In this document: piece after piece, positions 15,189 through 23,239 of the stretch
Position numbering within the stretch: the first letter of the stretch is position 1
How the letters are laid out: every line of letters begins with the position of its first letter
From: VFZS01 sp964353255
GTDB taxonomy: Bacteria > Acidobacteriota > Terriglobia > Bryobacterales > Bryobacteraceae
DNA: 42,832 nucleotides
Assembly: GCA_964353255.1 (NCBI GenBank)
Contig: CAYGVJ010000029.1
Span: 1 to 42,832 of the forward strand
Direction: 5' to 3'
Position numbers and translations under genes: made by a program
Notes under the pieces: generated by a model
What the model was told of the DNA's origin: nothing
The model's database searches: none
What the model saw: the letters and a program-made list of their open reading frames with translations, nothing else

Positions 15189-16059
15189 CGATCTCCGCGC
15201 GTGTCAAGGTGCGGAAACGGTCTACACCAAACCGCTCGCAGCAGAAGCTGCCCATCACCGAGCCGTAGATCATCGCCCGGCGCAGTTCGCCCGGCTCGGT
15301 CCCTGCCCCGCAGCCCGCCAGGTAGCCCATGAAGCCTCCCGCGAACGAATCCCCCGCCCCGGTGGGATCGAACACGTCCTCCAGCAAGTACCCCGGCGCA
15401 ATGAAGTGCCCCCGCGGATGGAACAGAATCGCGCCGTACTCCCCCCGCTTGACCACCAGCGTCCCCGGCCCCATCTCGAGAATGCGTTGCGCGGCCTGCC
15501 GTAGGTTGTGGCATCCGGCCAGCATCCGGGCCTCGCTGTCGTTGATCAGCAGGACGTCCCACTCCTTCAGCGTCTCGCGCAGCTCCTCCCGCGTTTCCCG
15601 GATCCAGTAGTTCATCGTGTCCCCGCCCGTCAGGCGCGCGGCCTCCATCTGCGCGCGCACTGCCCGTTGCAGCCCCGGCTGGATGTTGCCCAGCAGCAGG
15701 TAGGGCTGCCGCCGGTAAGCTGCGGGCAACCGCGGCTGGAAGTCGGCGAAAACGTTCAGCTCGGTGCGCAGAGTGGTCCGCTCGTTCATGTCCTCCGAAT
15801 ACACGCCTGCCCAGAAGAACGTCTTCCCCGGCGCCCGCTCCAGCCCGGCGAGGTCGATGCCGCGGCTCGCCAGGAACTCCGCGTCCTGCGCCTCAAAATC
15901 CTCGCCCACCACGGCCACTATGCCTACCTCGGTGAAGAAGCTCGCCGCCAGCGCGGCATAGGTACACGCGCCGCCCAGCATCCGCTCCACCCGCCCGTGC
16001 GGCGTCTGGACTCCGTCATAAGCCACCGAACCCACCACCACCAGCGACATGTCTCGCAC
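15148..16059 (-). CDS. PfkB family carbohydrate/nucleoside kinase
   Basis: A 303-residue ribokinase-fold kinase. GTG 16059 or ATG 16050 could start it; GGAG at 16064-16067 favours the GTG. The N-terminal sheet SLVVVGSVAYDGVQTP, GGACTYAALAASFFTEVGIV and the C-terminal PfkB signature DPTGAGDSFAGGFMGYL (anion hole GAGD, base D237) are intact. NDSEARML at 173-180 is the usual ATP-side motif. Members phosphorylate sugars or nucleosides; the substrate cannot be read. It is first in the operon with a GT-C protein and dapF, and shares a compact divergent promoter region with the DUF1080 gene. Confidence 0.9.
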   Translation of the reverse strand: MRDMSLVVVGSVAYDGVQTPHGRVERMLGGACTYAALAASFFTEVGIVAVVGEDFEAQDAEFLASRGIDLAGLERAPGKTFFWAGVYSEDMNERTTLRTELNVFADFQPRLPAAYRRQPYLLLGNIQPGLQRAVRAQMEAARLTGGDTMNYWIRETREELRETLKEWDVLLINDSEARMLAGCHNLRQAAQRILEMGPGTLVVKRGEYGAILFHPRGHFIAPGYLLEDVFDPTGAGDSFAGGFMGYLAGCGAGTEPGELRRAMIYGSVMGSFCCERFGVDRFRTLTRAEIDGRFQEFQSFTAF

Positions 16060-16069
16060 CGAACTCCGC

Positions 16070-16076
16070 TATCATA
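16070..16076. promoter_or_regulatory. Overlapping divergent -10 boxes (PfkB / DUF1080)
   Basis: The sequence TATCATA gives TATCAT on the plus strand (16070-16075), seven bases before ATG 16083, with no Shine-Dalgarno. It gives TATGAT on the minus strand (16071-16076), upstream of the kinase start. The two -10 boxes occupy almost the same bases, so polymerases for the two genes should compete. Confidence 0.5.
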
Positions 16077-16082
16077 ACAGGC

Positions 16083-16724
16083 ATGCGCCGAAGCCTTCTG
16101 CTGCTTGTCTCCGCCGTTCTTGCCTGGGCCCAGGCTCCCGCCTCGCGGCCCAGGCCGCAGCCCCCTGAAACCGGCTGGGTTTCGCTGTTCAATGGCCAGG
16201 ACCTCACCGGTTGGGTCCAGGTGGGCCACGAAAAATGGGAGGTCGCCGACGGCGTCATCCACGGCCAGGGCGTAACCAAGGAGTACGGCTACCTCAGAAC
16301 CGAGAAAACCTACAAGGACTTCGACCTCGCTCTGCGCTTCAAGTGCGAGGCCGACGGCAACAGCGGCGTCTTCTTCCACACCGACTTCAAGCCCGGCACC
16401 GCCGACGTCAGCCAGGGCCTTCAGTTCGAAATCGACCGCGCTCTGAACCGCCACACCGGCGGCATCTACGGCGACGGCCGCAACTGGATCGTCTGGCCGC
16501 CGCCGGAGCTGGAGACCGTCATCCGCCCCACCGACTGGAACGACTTCCTCCTGAGCGTCCACGGCAACCGCTACATCTGCCGCCTCAACGGCGTCCTGCT
16601 GGTGGACTTCACCGACCCCACGCCCCGCTCCTTCGACGGCTACATCGCCCTGCAACTGCACTCCGGCGGCCAAGGCAACATGAAGTTCAAGGACATTCTC
16701 ATCCGCGACCTGACCCGACGCTGA
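16083..16724 (+). CDS. DUF1080 (3-keto-disaccharide hydrolase-like) secreted protein
   Basis: A 213-residue protein with signal peptide MRRSLLLLVSAVLAWAQAP and one DUF1080 jelly-roll domain. Features are GWVSLFNGQDLTGWVQVG, KWEVADGVIHGQG, YKDFDLALRFKCEADGNSGV, DFTDPTPRSFDGYIALQ and the family-typical end HSGGQGNMKFKDILIRDL. The domain is lectin/laminin-G-like; several members are now linked to 3-keto-glycoside cleavage. The protein is exported, so it probably works in the periplasm on sugars. The last ~67 bases are about 82% identical to 20772-20838, the remnant of a paralogue beyond the restriction cassette. Confidence 0.88.
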   Translation: MRRSLLLLVSAVLAWAQAPASRPRPQPPETGWVSLFNGQDLTGWVQVGHEKWEVADGVIHGQGVTKEYGYLRTEKTYKDFDLALRFKCEADGNSGVFFHTDFKPGTADVSQGLQFEIDRALNRHTGGIYGDGRNWIVWPPPELETVIRPTDWNDFLLSVHGNRYICRLNGVLLVDFTDPTPRSFDGYIALQLHSGGQGNMKFKDILIRDLTRR

Positions 16725-16761
16725 CTGACACAGAACCAAGCCCCGGCAAGAGGATCGTGAC

Positions 16762-19700
16762 ATGAGTAAGCAGACGACGATCGAGGAAGCCCTCCAGGGA
16801 TTTGCCGAGGCCGTCAGGGCCAAGATGTCCACGCTGACGCCGGGTGAGCCGGAAGACCAGTTGCGTGGCCCCTTCGAGAACTTCATGGCCGACGCCGCCC
16901 GCACCCTTGGCTGGAACGCCGTCTGCACCGGCGAAACCAGGCTGCCGGGCCGCCTCGGCCGGCCTGACTACGCCGTCCATCTCAACAAGCTGCTCGCCGG
17001 CTACGTCGAACTCAAAGCCCCCGGCGTCGGCGCGAACCCGGAGCGGTTCGCCGGCCATAACCTGGAACAGTGGAAGCGCTTCCGGGGAGTTCCCAATCTC
17101 CTTTACTGCGACGGCAACGACTGGGGCCTCTATCGCGACGGCAAACCAGAGGGCAAGATCGTCCGCCTCTCCAGCGACATCACCACCGACGGCAGGAAAG
17201 CCGTCACCGCCGAAGACGCCCGCGCCGTCGAACGCCTGCTGCGGGAGTTCCTCTCCTGGCGGCCCATCATCCCCACCGACCCCCAGGGCAAGCTCGACCT
17301 TAAGGGCTTCGCCACCCTGTTGGCGCCGCTCTGCCGCATGTTGCGTGACGATGTGACCGACGCGCTCCAGGACCCGAACTCCCCGCTGGTCAACCTCGCC
17401 AACGAGTGGCGGCAATTGCTGTTCCCCGAGGCCGCCGACGAGCAGTTCGCCGACGGCTACGCCCAGACCGTCGCCTTTGCGCTGTTGCTGGGCCGCAGCG
17501 AAGGGGCGGACCCGCTCACGCTCGAGAGCGCCGTGGCGGCTCTCGCCGTGCAACACAGCCTGCTCTCCCGCGCGCTCCAGATCCTCACCGATCCGGGCGC
17601 GCGCGCCGAGATCTCGGCCTCACTCAACCTGCTTCTGCGGGTCATCGCTGAGGCGTCCCCCGCCGCGCTGACGGGGCCCCAGAACCCCTGGCTTCACTTC
17701 TACGAACACTTCCTCGCGGCCTACGACCGGGATCTGCGCAGGGATGCCGGAGCCTACTATACGCCGCTGGAGGTAGTCCGCACCCAGGTCCGCCTGATCG
17801 ACGATCTGCTGGTGAACCACCTCGGTAAGCCGCTGGGTTTCGCCGATCGCGGCGTTATCACGCTCGACCCCGCCGCCGGCACGGGGACCTACCTGCTCGG
17901 CGTGATCGAGCACGCCCTCGCCAAGGTCGAGGCCGAGCAGGGGGCGGGGGCCGTGCCCGGCCAGGCATCCGCGCTGGCGGCAAACCTCTACGGCTTCGAA
18001 TTGATGGTCGGCCCCTACGCAGTCACCGAACTGCGCGTCAGCCGCGCCTTGCGCGACCGGGGCGCCACGCTCCCCGCAGGCGGCTGTCACATCTACCTGA
18101 CCGACACGCTCGAAAGCCCCGGCGCACAGCCTTTACAATACCCGCTGTTTTTCAAGCCCATCGCGGAGCAGCACGCCAAGGCCCTGAGGGTGAAGAGCAA
18201 GGTCCCCGTCATTGTGTGCCTGGGCAACCCACCCTATGACCGCCACGAAGCCGCTGATGAGAACAACCAGGCGCGGACCGGCGGCTGGGTCCGCTGGGGC
18301 GAGGATGGCAAGGGCACGAGCGCGATCTTGCACGACTTCCTCGATTCTGCCGTCGCCGCCGGCCACGGCGTCCACGTCAAGAATCTCTACAACCTCTACG
18401 TTTACTTCTGGCGCTGGGCGCTGTGGAAGGTCTTCGAGCACGACACCGCGCGCGGGCCGGGCGTGGTCAGCTTCATCAGCGCCTCGAGCTACCTCGACGG
18501 CGACGCTTTCTGCGGAATGCGCGAGCACATGCGCCGCCTCTGCGACGAGGTCTGGATCCTGGACCTTGGCGGCGAAGGCCGCGGCACGCGCAAAAGCGAG
18601 AATGTCTTCGCCATCCAGACGCCTGTGGCCATCGCTGTGGCCCTGCGCCGGGGCAAGGCGAAGAAGACGAAGCCCGCTGTAGTCCACTACGCGCGCATCG
18701 AGGGTACACGCGACGCCAAACGCCAGGCGCTCGGCGCTATCCGCGATTTCGCCTCCGTCAAATGGCAGGACTGTCCCGCCGACTGGCACGCCCCCTTCCG
18801 CCCCGCTGGCAAGGGCCGCTACTTCGACTGGCCGCTCCTCATCGACCTCATGCCCTGGCAGCACTCGGGGGTTCAGCTCAAGCGAACTTGGCCGATTGCG
18901 CCAGACTCAGCCACCCTTGAGAGACGATGGCGAGGTTTACTCTCGGCCAAGGACAGATCAAGGGCGTTTCACGGAACTGGGGACCGTGAGATCCACGGTA
19001 CGTACCGTGTGGCCCTTACTCGCAAAGCGGACTCGAAGCCTATTGCGCAACTGCCAAGAAACGCCCCAATGCCTCCGGTTGTCCGGTACGCCTACCGATC
19101 GTTTGACCGTCAGACCATTATTGCCGATGGGCGCTTGATGTCTCGGCCCCGCCCCGACCTCTGGTGTGCATACAGCGAACGGCAGGTGTATTTGACAAGT
19201 CTGTTCTCTCAGCCACTTGGGAAGGGTCCTGCCCTGACATCGTGCGGCATCATGCCCGACCTTGACCATTTCCGGGGTTCCTACGGCGCAAAGGCGGCAA
19301 TTCCCCTCTATCGCAACGCGGACGCGACGGAGCCCAACGTCCTTCCCGGCCTCCTCGAACTGCTCGGCAAGGCCTACAAGCGCAGGGTGACGCCGGAGGA
19401 GTTCCTGGCCTACGTGTACGGCGCGCTGGCGCAGCCGGCCTTCACCGCGTGCTACGCCAAGGAACTGGAGACGCGCGAGCTACGCGTGCCCATCACGAAG
19501 GATGCCGCACTGTTTGAGAAGGTCCGTGCCTCCGGCGCGCGGCTGCTCTGGCTCCACACCTACGGCGAGCGCTTTGTCCCCAAGGGGAAGCAGTCCGGCC
19601 ACGTCCCGCCCGGCGCGCCCAAATGCGTCAAGGCCGTTCCGGGCGACACTAGCTACCCCGAGTTTTTCGATTACAATGACGCGACACGGACGCTCCGCGT

Positions 19701-20055
19701 CGGAGAGGGGGAGTTTCGCCCGGTGGGACGTGAAGTGTTCGAGTTCGAGGTTTCGGGCCTCAAGGTCGTCCAGTCCTGGCTCAAGTACCGCATGAAGAAG
19801 GGCGCGCGCAAGAAGTCCTCGCCCCTAGACGAGATCCGGCCCGAGCGCTGGACGAGCCAGTTCACCACAGAACTGCTCGAACTGCTATGGGTGCTGGAGG
19901 CAACCGTCGAGGGCTACCCCGAACAGGCGAGGCTGCTGGAGGCTGTCATCGCCGGCCCCTGCTTCCGCGCCGCCGAGCTCCCGCCAGTCCCCGACAACGC
20001 GCGCAAGCCTCCGGCGCACCGTCGCGATTCTGACGGCGATCTGTTTTCCGCCTAG
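16762..20055 (+). CDS. Single-chain restriction-modification enzyme (type ISP/IIG-like)
   Basis: A 1097-residue protein combining nuclease, methyltransferase and DNA-recognition parts. It starts at ATG 16762 after AAGAGGA. Residues ~60-90 hold a PD-(D/E)xK-like core (RPDYAV with D69; YVELKAPG with E83 and K85). A helical region follows. The adenine-methyltransferase domain has DAGAYYTPLEVVRTQV, motif I DPAAGTGTYL (from D369) and motif IV NPPYDRH (from N489). A target-recognition/type ISP C-terminal region ends VVQSWLKYRMKKGA and TTELLELLWVLEATVEGYPE. No helicase (Walker) motif is seen, unlike LlaGI/LlaBIII, so it is closer to a type IIG layout. Bases ~18,885-19,300 are visibly less GC-rich. 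Confidence 0.88.
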   Translation: MSKQTTIEEALQGFAEAVRAKMSTLTPGEPEDQLRGPFENFMADAARTLGWNAVCTGETRLPGRLGRPDYAVHLNKLLAGYVELKAPGVGANPERFAGHNLEQWKRFRGVPNLLYCDGNDWGLYRDGKPEGKIVRLSSDITTDGRKAVTAEDARAVERLLREFLSWRPIIPTDPQGKLDLKGFATLLAPLCRMLRDDVTDALQDPNSPLVNLANEWRQLLFPEAADEQFADGYAQTVAFALLLGRSEGADPLTLESAVAALAVQHSLLSRALQILTDPGARAEISASLNLLLRVIAEASPAALTGPQNPWLHFYEHFLAAYDRDLRRDAGAYYTPLEVVRTQVRLIDDLLVNHLGKPLGFADRGVITLDPAAGTGTYLLGVIEHALAKVEAEQGAGAVPGQASALAANLYGFELMVGPYAVTELRVSRALRDRGATLPAGGCHIYLTDTLESPGAQPLQYPLFFKPIAEQHAKALRVKSKVPVIVCLGNPPYDRHEAADENNQARTGGWVRWGEDGKGTSAILHDFLDSAVAAGHGVHVKNLYNLYVYFWRWALWKVFEHDTARGPGVVSFISASSYLDGDAFCGMREHMRRLCDEVWILDLGGEGRGTRKSENVFAIQTPVAIAVALRRGKAKKTKPAVVHYARIEGTRDAKRQALGAIRDFASVKWQDCPADWHAPFRPAGKGRYFDWPLLIDLMPWQHSGVQLKRTWPIAPDSATLERRWRGLLSAKDRSRAFHGTGDREIHGTYRVALTRKADSKPIAQLPRNAPMPPVVRYAYRSFDRQTIIADGRLMSRPRPDLWCAYSERQVYLTSLFSQPLGKGPALTSCGIMPDLDHFRGSYGAKAAIPLYRNADATEPNVLPGLLELLGKAYKRRVTPEEFLAYVYGALAQPAFTACYAKELETRELRVPITKDAALFEKVRASGARLLWLHTYGERFVPKGKQSGHVPPGAPKCVKAVPGDTSYPEFFDYNDATRTLRVGEGEFRPVGREVFEFEVSGLKVVQSWLKYRMKKGARKKSSPLDEIRPERWTSQFTTELLELLWVLEATVEGYPEQARLLEAVIAGPCFRAAELPPVPDNARKPPAHRRDSDGDLFSA

Positions 20056-20158
20056 CGCTGAATGACGAGGCAGCGGCTAACAGTGGGTTGCTCCGGACAT
20101 CCCTCCCGCGCCGCCGATGAAGCCCGTCGTCAGGCCGCCGAGGTCCCTGCCCGTGCGG

Positions 20159-20164
20159 TAGACT
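20159..20164 (+). promoter_or_regulatory. -10 box TAGACT before the DUF4160 gene
   Basis: TAGACT is followed by TGAGGC and then the GTG start at 20171, a gap of six bases, so the message could be leaderless. The surrounding 13 bases (ggtagacttgagg) also occur at 30641-30653 before the RRM gene. No -35 was found. The preceding 100 bases after the restriction gene hold nothing else recognisable. Confidence 0.4.
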
Positions 20165-20170
20165 TGAGGC

Positions 20171-20431
20171 GTGCCCATTATTGCGGCCTTTTTTGGGATC
20201 CTCATCCGGATGTTTTACAAGGAGCACGAACCAGCTCACTTCCATGCCGAGTACCACGGGCAGCTAGGGAAGTTCGATCTGGATGGAGAGATGGTCGCTG
20301 GGAACATCCAATCGAGAACGGCGCTCCGCCTCATCCGGGAGTGGGCGCGCTTGCATCGGTGCGAGATCGAGGCGAACTGGGAAAACATGAAGACGGGTCG
20401 TCCCCTGGAGAGGATAGAGCCCCTGGAGTGA
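20171..20431 (+). CDS. DUF4160 protein (putative toxin-antitoxin partner)
   Basis: An 86-residue protein from GTG 20171 (MPIIAAFFGILIRMFYKEHE). The DUF4160 pattern is complete: FYKEHEPAHFHAEYHGQLGKF near the start, GNIQSRTALRLIREWARLH in the middle and ANWENMKTGRPLERIEPLE at the end. The PPHFH-like H-x-H motif (PAHFHAEY) is the most conserved part of the family. The family is usually found next to DUF2442, as here, and the pair is widely suspected to be a toxin-antitoxin or similar module; no biochemical function is established to my knowledge. It lies directly downstream of the restriction-modification gene. Confidence 0.88.
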   Translation: MPIIAAFFGILIRMFYKEHEPAHFHAEYHGQLGKFDLDGEMVAGNIQSRTALRLIREWARLHRCEIEANWENMKTGRPLERIEPLE

Positions 20432-20434
20432 GGC

Positions 20435-20761
20435 GTGCCCATGACCGTTCTGCCATCCGTGATACGCGCTGAGTACCGCGGCGGCCACCGCCTCCGCTTG
20501 ACGTTCAACGATAACTCCGAAAAGACTATTGATTTCCGTCGGTGGCTGGAGGGTCCAGTATTCGAGCCCCTGAGGGACCCGAATTACTTTCGACGCTTTT
20601 TTCTGGATGGGGGCACTGTTGCGTGGCCGAACGGCGCCGACATCGCCCCCGAAACGCTCTATGAGCATCCCGGGGTGGGCAAGGCGCCTGCCACCCGCTT
20701 GCAGCCGCCAGCGGCGCAGAGGAGCCCGGCCAAGCGCGCATTGCAGGGCCGCGGCGGCTGA
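20435..20761 (+). CDS. DUF2442 protein (partner of DUF4160)
   Basis: A 108-residue protein starting at GTG 20435, three bases after the DUF4160 stop. Residues ~8-76 are a classic DUF2442 domain: VIRAEYRGGHRLRLTFNDNS, KTIDFRRWLEGPVFEPLRDP and VAWPNGADIAPETLYEHP. The last ~30 residues (GVGKAPATRLQPPAAQRSPA onwards) are basic, low in complexity and outside the domain, perhaps coding acquired at the cassette end. The start is embedded in TGAGGCGTGCCCAT (20429-20442), identical over 14 bases to the DUF4160 start at 20165-20178. The DUF2442 member is the likelier antitoxin or regulator, which is inference. Confidence 0.85.
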   Translation: MPMTVLPSVIRAEYRGGHRLRLTFNDNSEKTIDFRRWLEGPVFEPLRDPNYFRRFFLDGGTVAWPNGADIAPETLYEHPGVGKAPATRLQPPAAQRSPAKRALQGRGG

Positions 20762-20771
20762 AGCGCCGAGT

Positions 20772-20837
20772 CACTCCGGCGGCCAGGGCAATATGCGCTT
20801 CAAGGACCTCTACATCCGCGACCTGACGCGCCGCTAA
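20772..20837 (+). pseudogene. 3' remnant of a second DUF1080 gene
   Basis: Bases 20772-20837 read HSGGQGNMRFKDLYIRDLTR plus one Arg and TAA, the exact family end of a DUF1080 protein. The sequence is about 82% identical (55 of 67 bases, counted by eye to 20838) to the end of the intact gene at 16659-16725. Everything 5' of it is missing and has been replaced by the DUF2442 gene, 10 bases upstream. It therefore marks the right border of the inserted or rearranged cassette. It lies 37 bases before the esterase start. Confidence 0.75.
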
Positions 20838-20874
20838 CCCCAGGAAGAAGGGGAAAGAAAGGATCCGTCCGGAG

Positions 20875-23199
20875 ATGATGCGACGACCTGCCATCTGCGC
20901 TGCAATTGCCCTCCTGGCGCTTCTCCGCCCGGTGCGGCCGATGACTCCCGAGGAGCGCCGCCAGTATCTGGAAAAACTCCAGCAGATCCTGCCCGACGTC
21001 CCTTCCTTCCGGGAGTGGCTTCAGAAGACCGGTGAGCTTCCGCCGGACTTCGACGCCCTGCCGCGGATCAACGACCTGCCCGATCCCCTGCGCTTCCTGA
21101 ACGGCAAGCCGGTGCGCACGCCGCAGGAATGGAACGCGCGCCGGGCGGAGATCAAGGACCTGTTCCAGAAGTACGCGCTGGGCACCTTCCCGCCGCGCCC
21201 GAAGATCGAGCGCGTCGTTCCCCTGGAGGAAACGCGCGGCGAAGCCTGCCGCATCCGGCGCGTCCGCCTCGAGTTTGGCCCGGATAGCAAGGGAACGCTG
21301 CGCGTGGAATTGTTCATCCCGGACGGCCAGGGGCCGTTCCCGGTCTTCATGGGGCCGGGGATTCGCCCGTGGGCGCAGTTGGCGGTGCGACGCGGGTACC
21401 TGTGCGCTCTGTATGCGGGCAGCGATTTTCAGGACGACGCCGCCCCTCTGGCGGCCCTGTACTCGCAGTACGATTTTGCGCTGCTGCCGCGCCGGGCCTG
21501 GGCCGGCTCCGTCGCCCTGGATTACGTCGCGACTCTGCCGGAAGCGGACCTGCGGCACGTGGGAATCACCGGTCACTCCCGCGACGGCAAGCAGGCCCTC
21601 ATCGCGGCCGCCTTGGACGAACGCATCACCGCCGTGATCCCCTCCAGCACCGGGGTGGGCGGCACGCTGCCCTACCGCCTGCGGGGAGAGCGGAATCAGG
21701 GTGAGGGCATCGAAAGCACGACGCGCAGTTTCCCCACCTGGTTCCACCCCCGGCTGCGGTTCTTTGCCGGCCGCGAAGACCGTCTGCCCGTGGATGGCAA
21801 CCTCCTGGTGGCCCTGGTGGCGCCGCGCTCCTGCCTGATCTCCTACGCCATCAACGACCTGGTCTCCGATCCCTGGGCCGAGGAGCAGTCGTACTCTTCC
21901 GCGCTGAAGGCCTACAAGCTGCTGGGGCATCCCGAGCGCCTGGGCGTGCGCTGGCGCCCCGGAGGTCACGGCATCCCGCCGGCCGACATCGAAGAGTACC
22001 TGGATTGGCTCGATATCCAGTTCGGCCGCTCCGACCGAGTCTGGGTCAACAATCTGCTCTACGACTACGACTTCGAGCGCTGGCGGACGCGCAGCGGCGA
22101 AACCGTCAGCCTTAACAGGTACCCCGAGCGCGGGTTGAGCGGCATTCTGACGGATGCCCAGGGCGGCAGTATCAGCTCACCCGCCGCGTGGGAACAGAAA
22201 GTCGCCGAGCTCCGCAAGTCCGTCGAATGGATGCTTGGAGAACGGCCACCCAGGGTCCCCAGCGCCCCCCCGCCCGGCCTCAAGCTGCCCGCCGGCGCCG
22301 CCCGCCAAATGCCGCCGGCCGCTGACGATCTGACGGCTCAGGTGTTGCGCTCGGGCGGCTCCTACGGCTGGCGGAAACCCGACAGCGACCTGGCGGCGAC
22401 CGAGTTGGGCGTCCGCTTCGGCCAAGCAGTCACGGGTGACTTCTTCTACCCGGCCTCCGCTCCGCAGGACGCCAGGTTGCCCGCTGTGATCTGGCTTTAC
22501 GGCTACGGGTACCCGATGGGCTATTGGTGGGGCTACCGCTCCGACCTCAATCCCATTCTCGGGCTGGTCAAGGCCGGCTACGCGGTCTTCGCCTTCGACC
22601 AGATCGGCTCCGGCCGGCGCATCTTCGAGGCCAAGCGGTATTCCGATCGCTTCCCGCACTGGTCGCAGTTCGGCCAGATGATGGACGATACGCGCGCCGC
22701 CATCGACTACCTCCAAACCAACGACCGGGTGGACCCGCAGCGCATCTACCTTTTCGGTTTCTCGCTGGGCGGCACGCTGGGAATCTACACCACGGCCATG
22801 GACCCGCGGGTCAAAGGGCTGGTCGCCATCTGCGGGTTCACGCCCATGCGTCTGGACACGGCCGGGCGCGGCGCCGGCGGCGTGGCCCGCTACAGTCACC
22901 AGCGCGACCTCATCCGGCGACTGGGCTTCTTCGTGGGCCACGAATCCCGAATTCCCTACGATTTCCATGAACTGCTCGCCGCTATCGCGCCGCGTCCGGT
23001 GCTGGTCGTGCAGCCGCAGTTGGATCGCGACGCCAGCGTCGCCGATGTCCGCGCCGCCGTCGAGGAGGCCCGGAAGGTCTACGCGCTCTATGGCGCCGCC
23101 GGCAAACTGGCGCTCCAGGAACCTTGGGACTACAACCGCCTGCCCCGGGCGACCCAGGATTGGATTATCGACAAGTGGATGACCGAGAACCTGCGCTGA
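20875..23199 (+). CDS. Two-domain secreted esterase (CE15-like plus alpha/beta hydrolase)
   Basis: A 774-residue protein; ATG 20875 and ATG 20878 are both possible, and GGAG at 20870-20873 spaces better to the second. A signal peptide precedes domain one (~25-385). This resembles glucuronoyl esterases: GITGHSRDGKQALIAAALDE (nucleophile S235), followed by a variant ending with RPGGHGIPP (H365). Domain two (~480-774) is a second alpha/beta hydrolase with LPAVIWLYGYGYPMGY, YLFGFSLGGTLGIYTTAMDP (S630) and APRPVLVVQPQLDRDASVAD. One substrate class for the CE15-like half is lignin-glucuronate or pectin-like esters. The fusion suggests two ester bonds cut on the same polymer. It is co-directional with the GH106-like gene. 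Confidence 0.85.
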   Translation: MMRRPAICAAIALLALLRPVRPMTPEERRQYLEKLQQILPDVPSFREWLQKTGELPPDFDALPRINDLPDPLRFLNGKPVRTPQEWNARRAEIKDLFQKYALGTFPPRPKIERVVPLEETRGEACRIRRVRLEFGPDSKGTLRVELFIPDGQGPFPVFMGPGIRPWAQLAVRRGYLCALYAGSDFQDDAAPLAALYSQYDFALLPRRAWAGSVALDYVATLPEADLRHVGITGHSRDGKQALIAAALDERITAVIPSSTGVGGTLPYRLRGERNQGEGIESTTRSFPTWFHPRLRFFAGREDRLPVDGNLLVALVAPRSCLISYAINDLVSDPWAEEQSYSSALKAYKLLGHPERLGVRWRPGGHGIPPADIEEYLDWLDIQFGRSDRVWVNNLLYDYDFERWRTRSGETVSLNRYPERGLSGILTDAQGGSISSPAAWEQKVAELRKSVEWMLGERPPRVPSAPPPGLKLPAGAARQMPPAADDLTAQVLRSGGSYGWRKPDSDLAATELGVRFGQAVTGDFFYPASAPQDARLPAVIWLYGYGYPMGYWWGYRSDLNPILGLVKAGYAVFAFDQIGSGRRIFEAKRYSDRFPHWSQFGQMMDDTRAAIDYLQTNDRVDPQRIYLFGFSLGGTLGIYTTAMDPRVKGLVAICGFTPMRLDTAGRGAGGVARYSHQRDLIRRLGFFVGHESRIPYDFHELLAAIAPRPVLVVQPQLDRDASVADVRAAVEEARKVYALYGAAGKLALQEPWDYNRLPRATQDWIIDKWMTENLR

Positions 23200-23239
23200 G
23201 CGGAGCAGGCTCCCGGCCTCCCAGAGCATGGAGCAACAT

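Noticed and set aside
20056..20158. Possible recombination site (taacagtgggttg) between the restriction gene and DUF4160
   Set aside because: It loosely recalls an integron attC end but lacks the paired inverse core and spacing, so no call was made.
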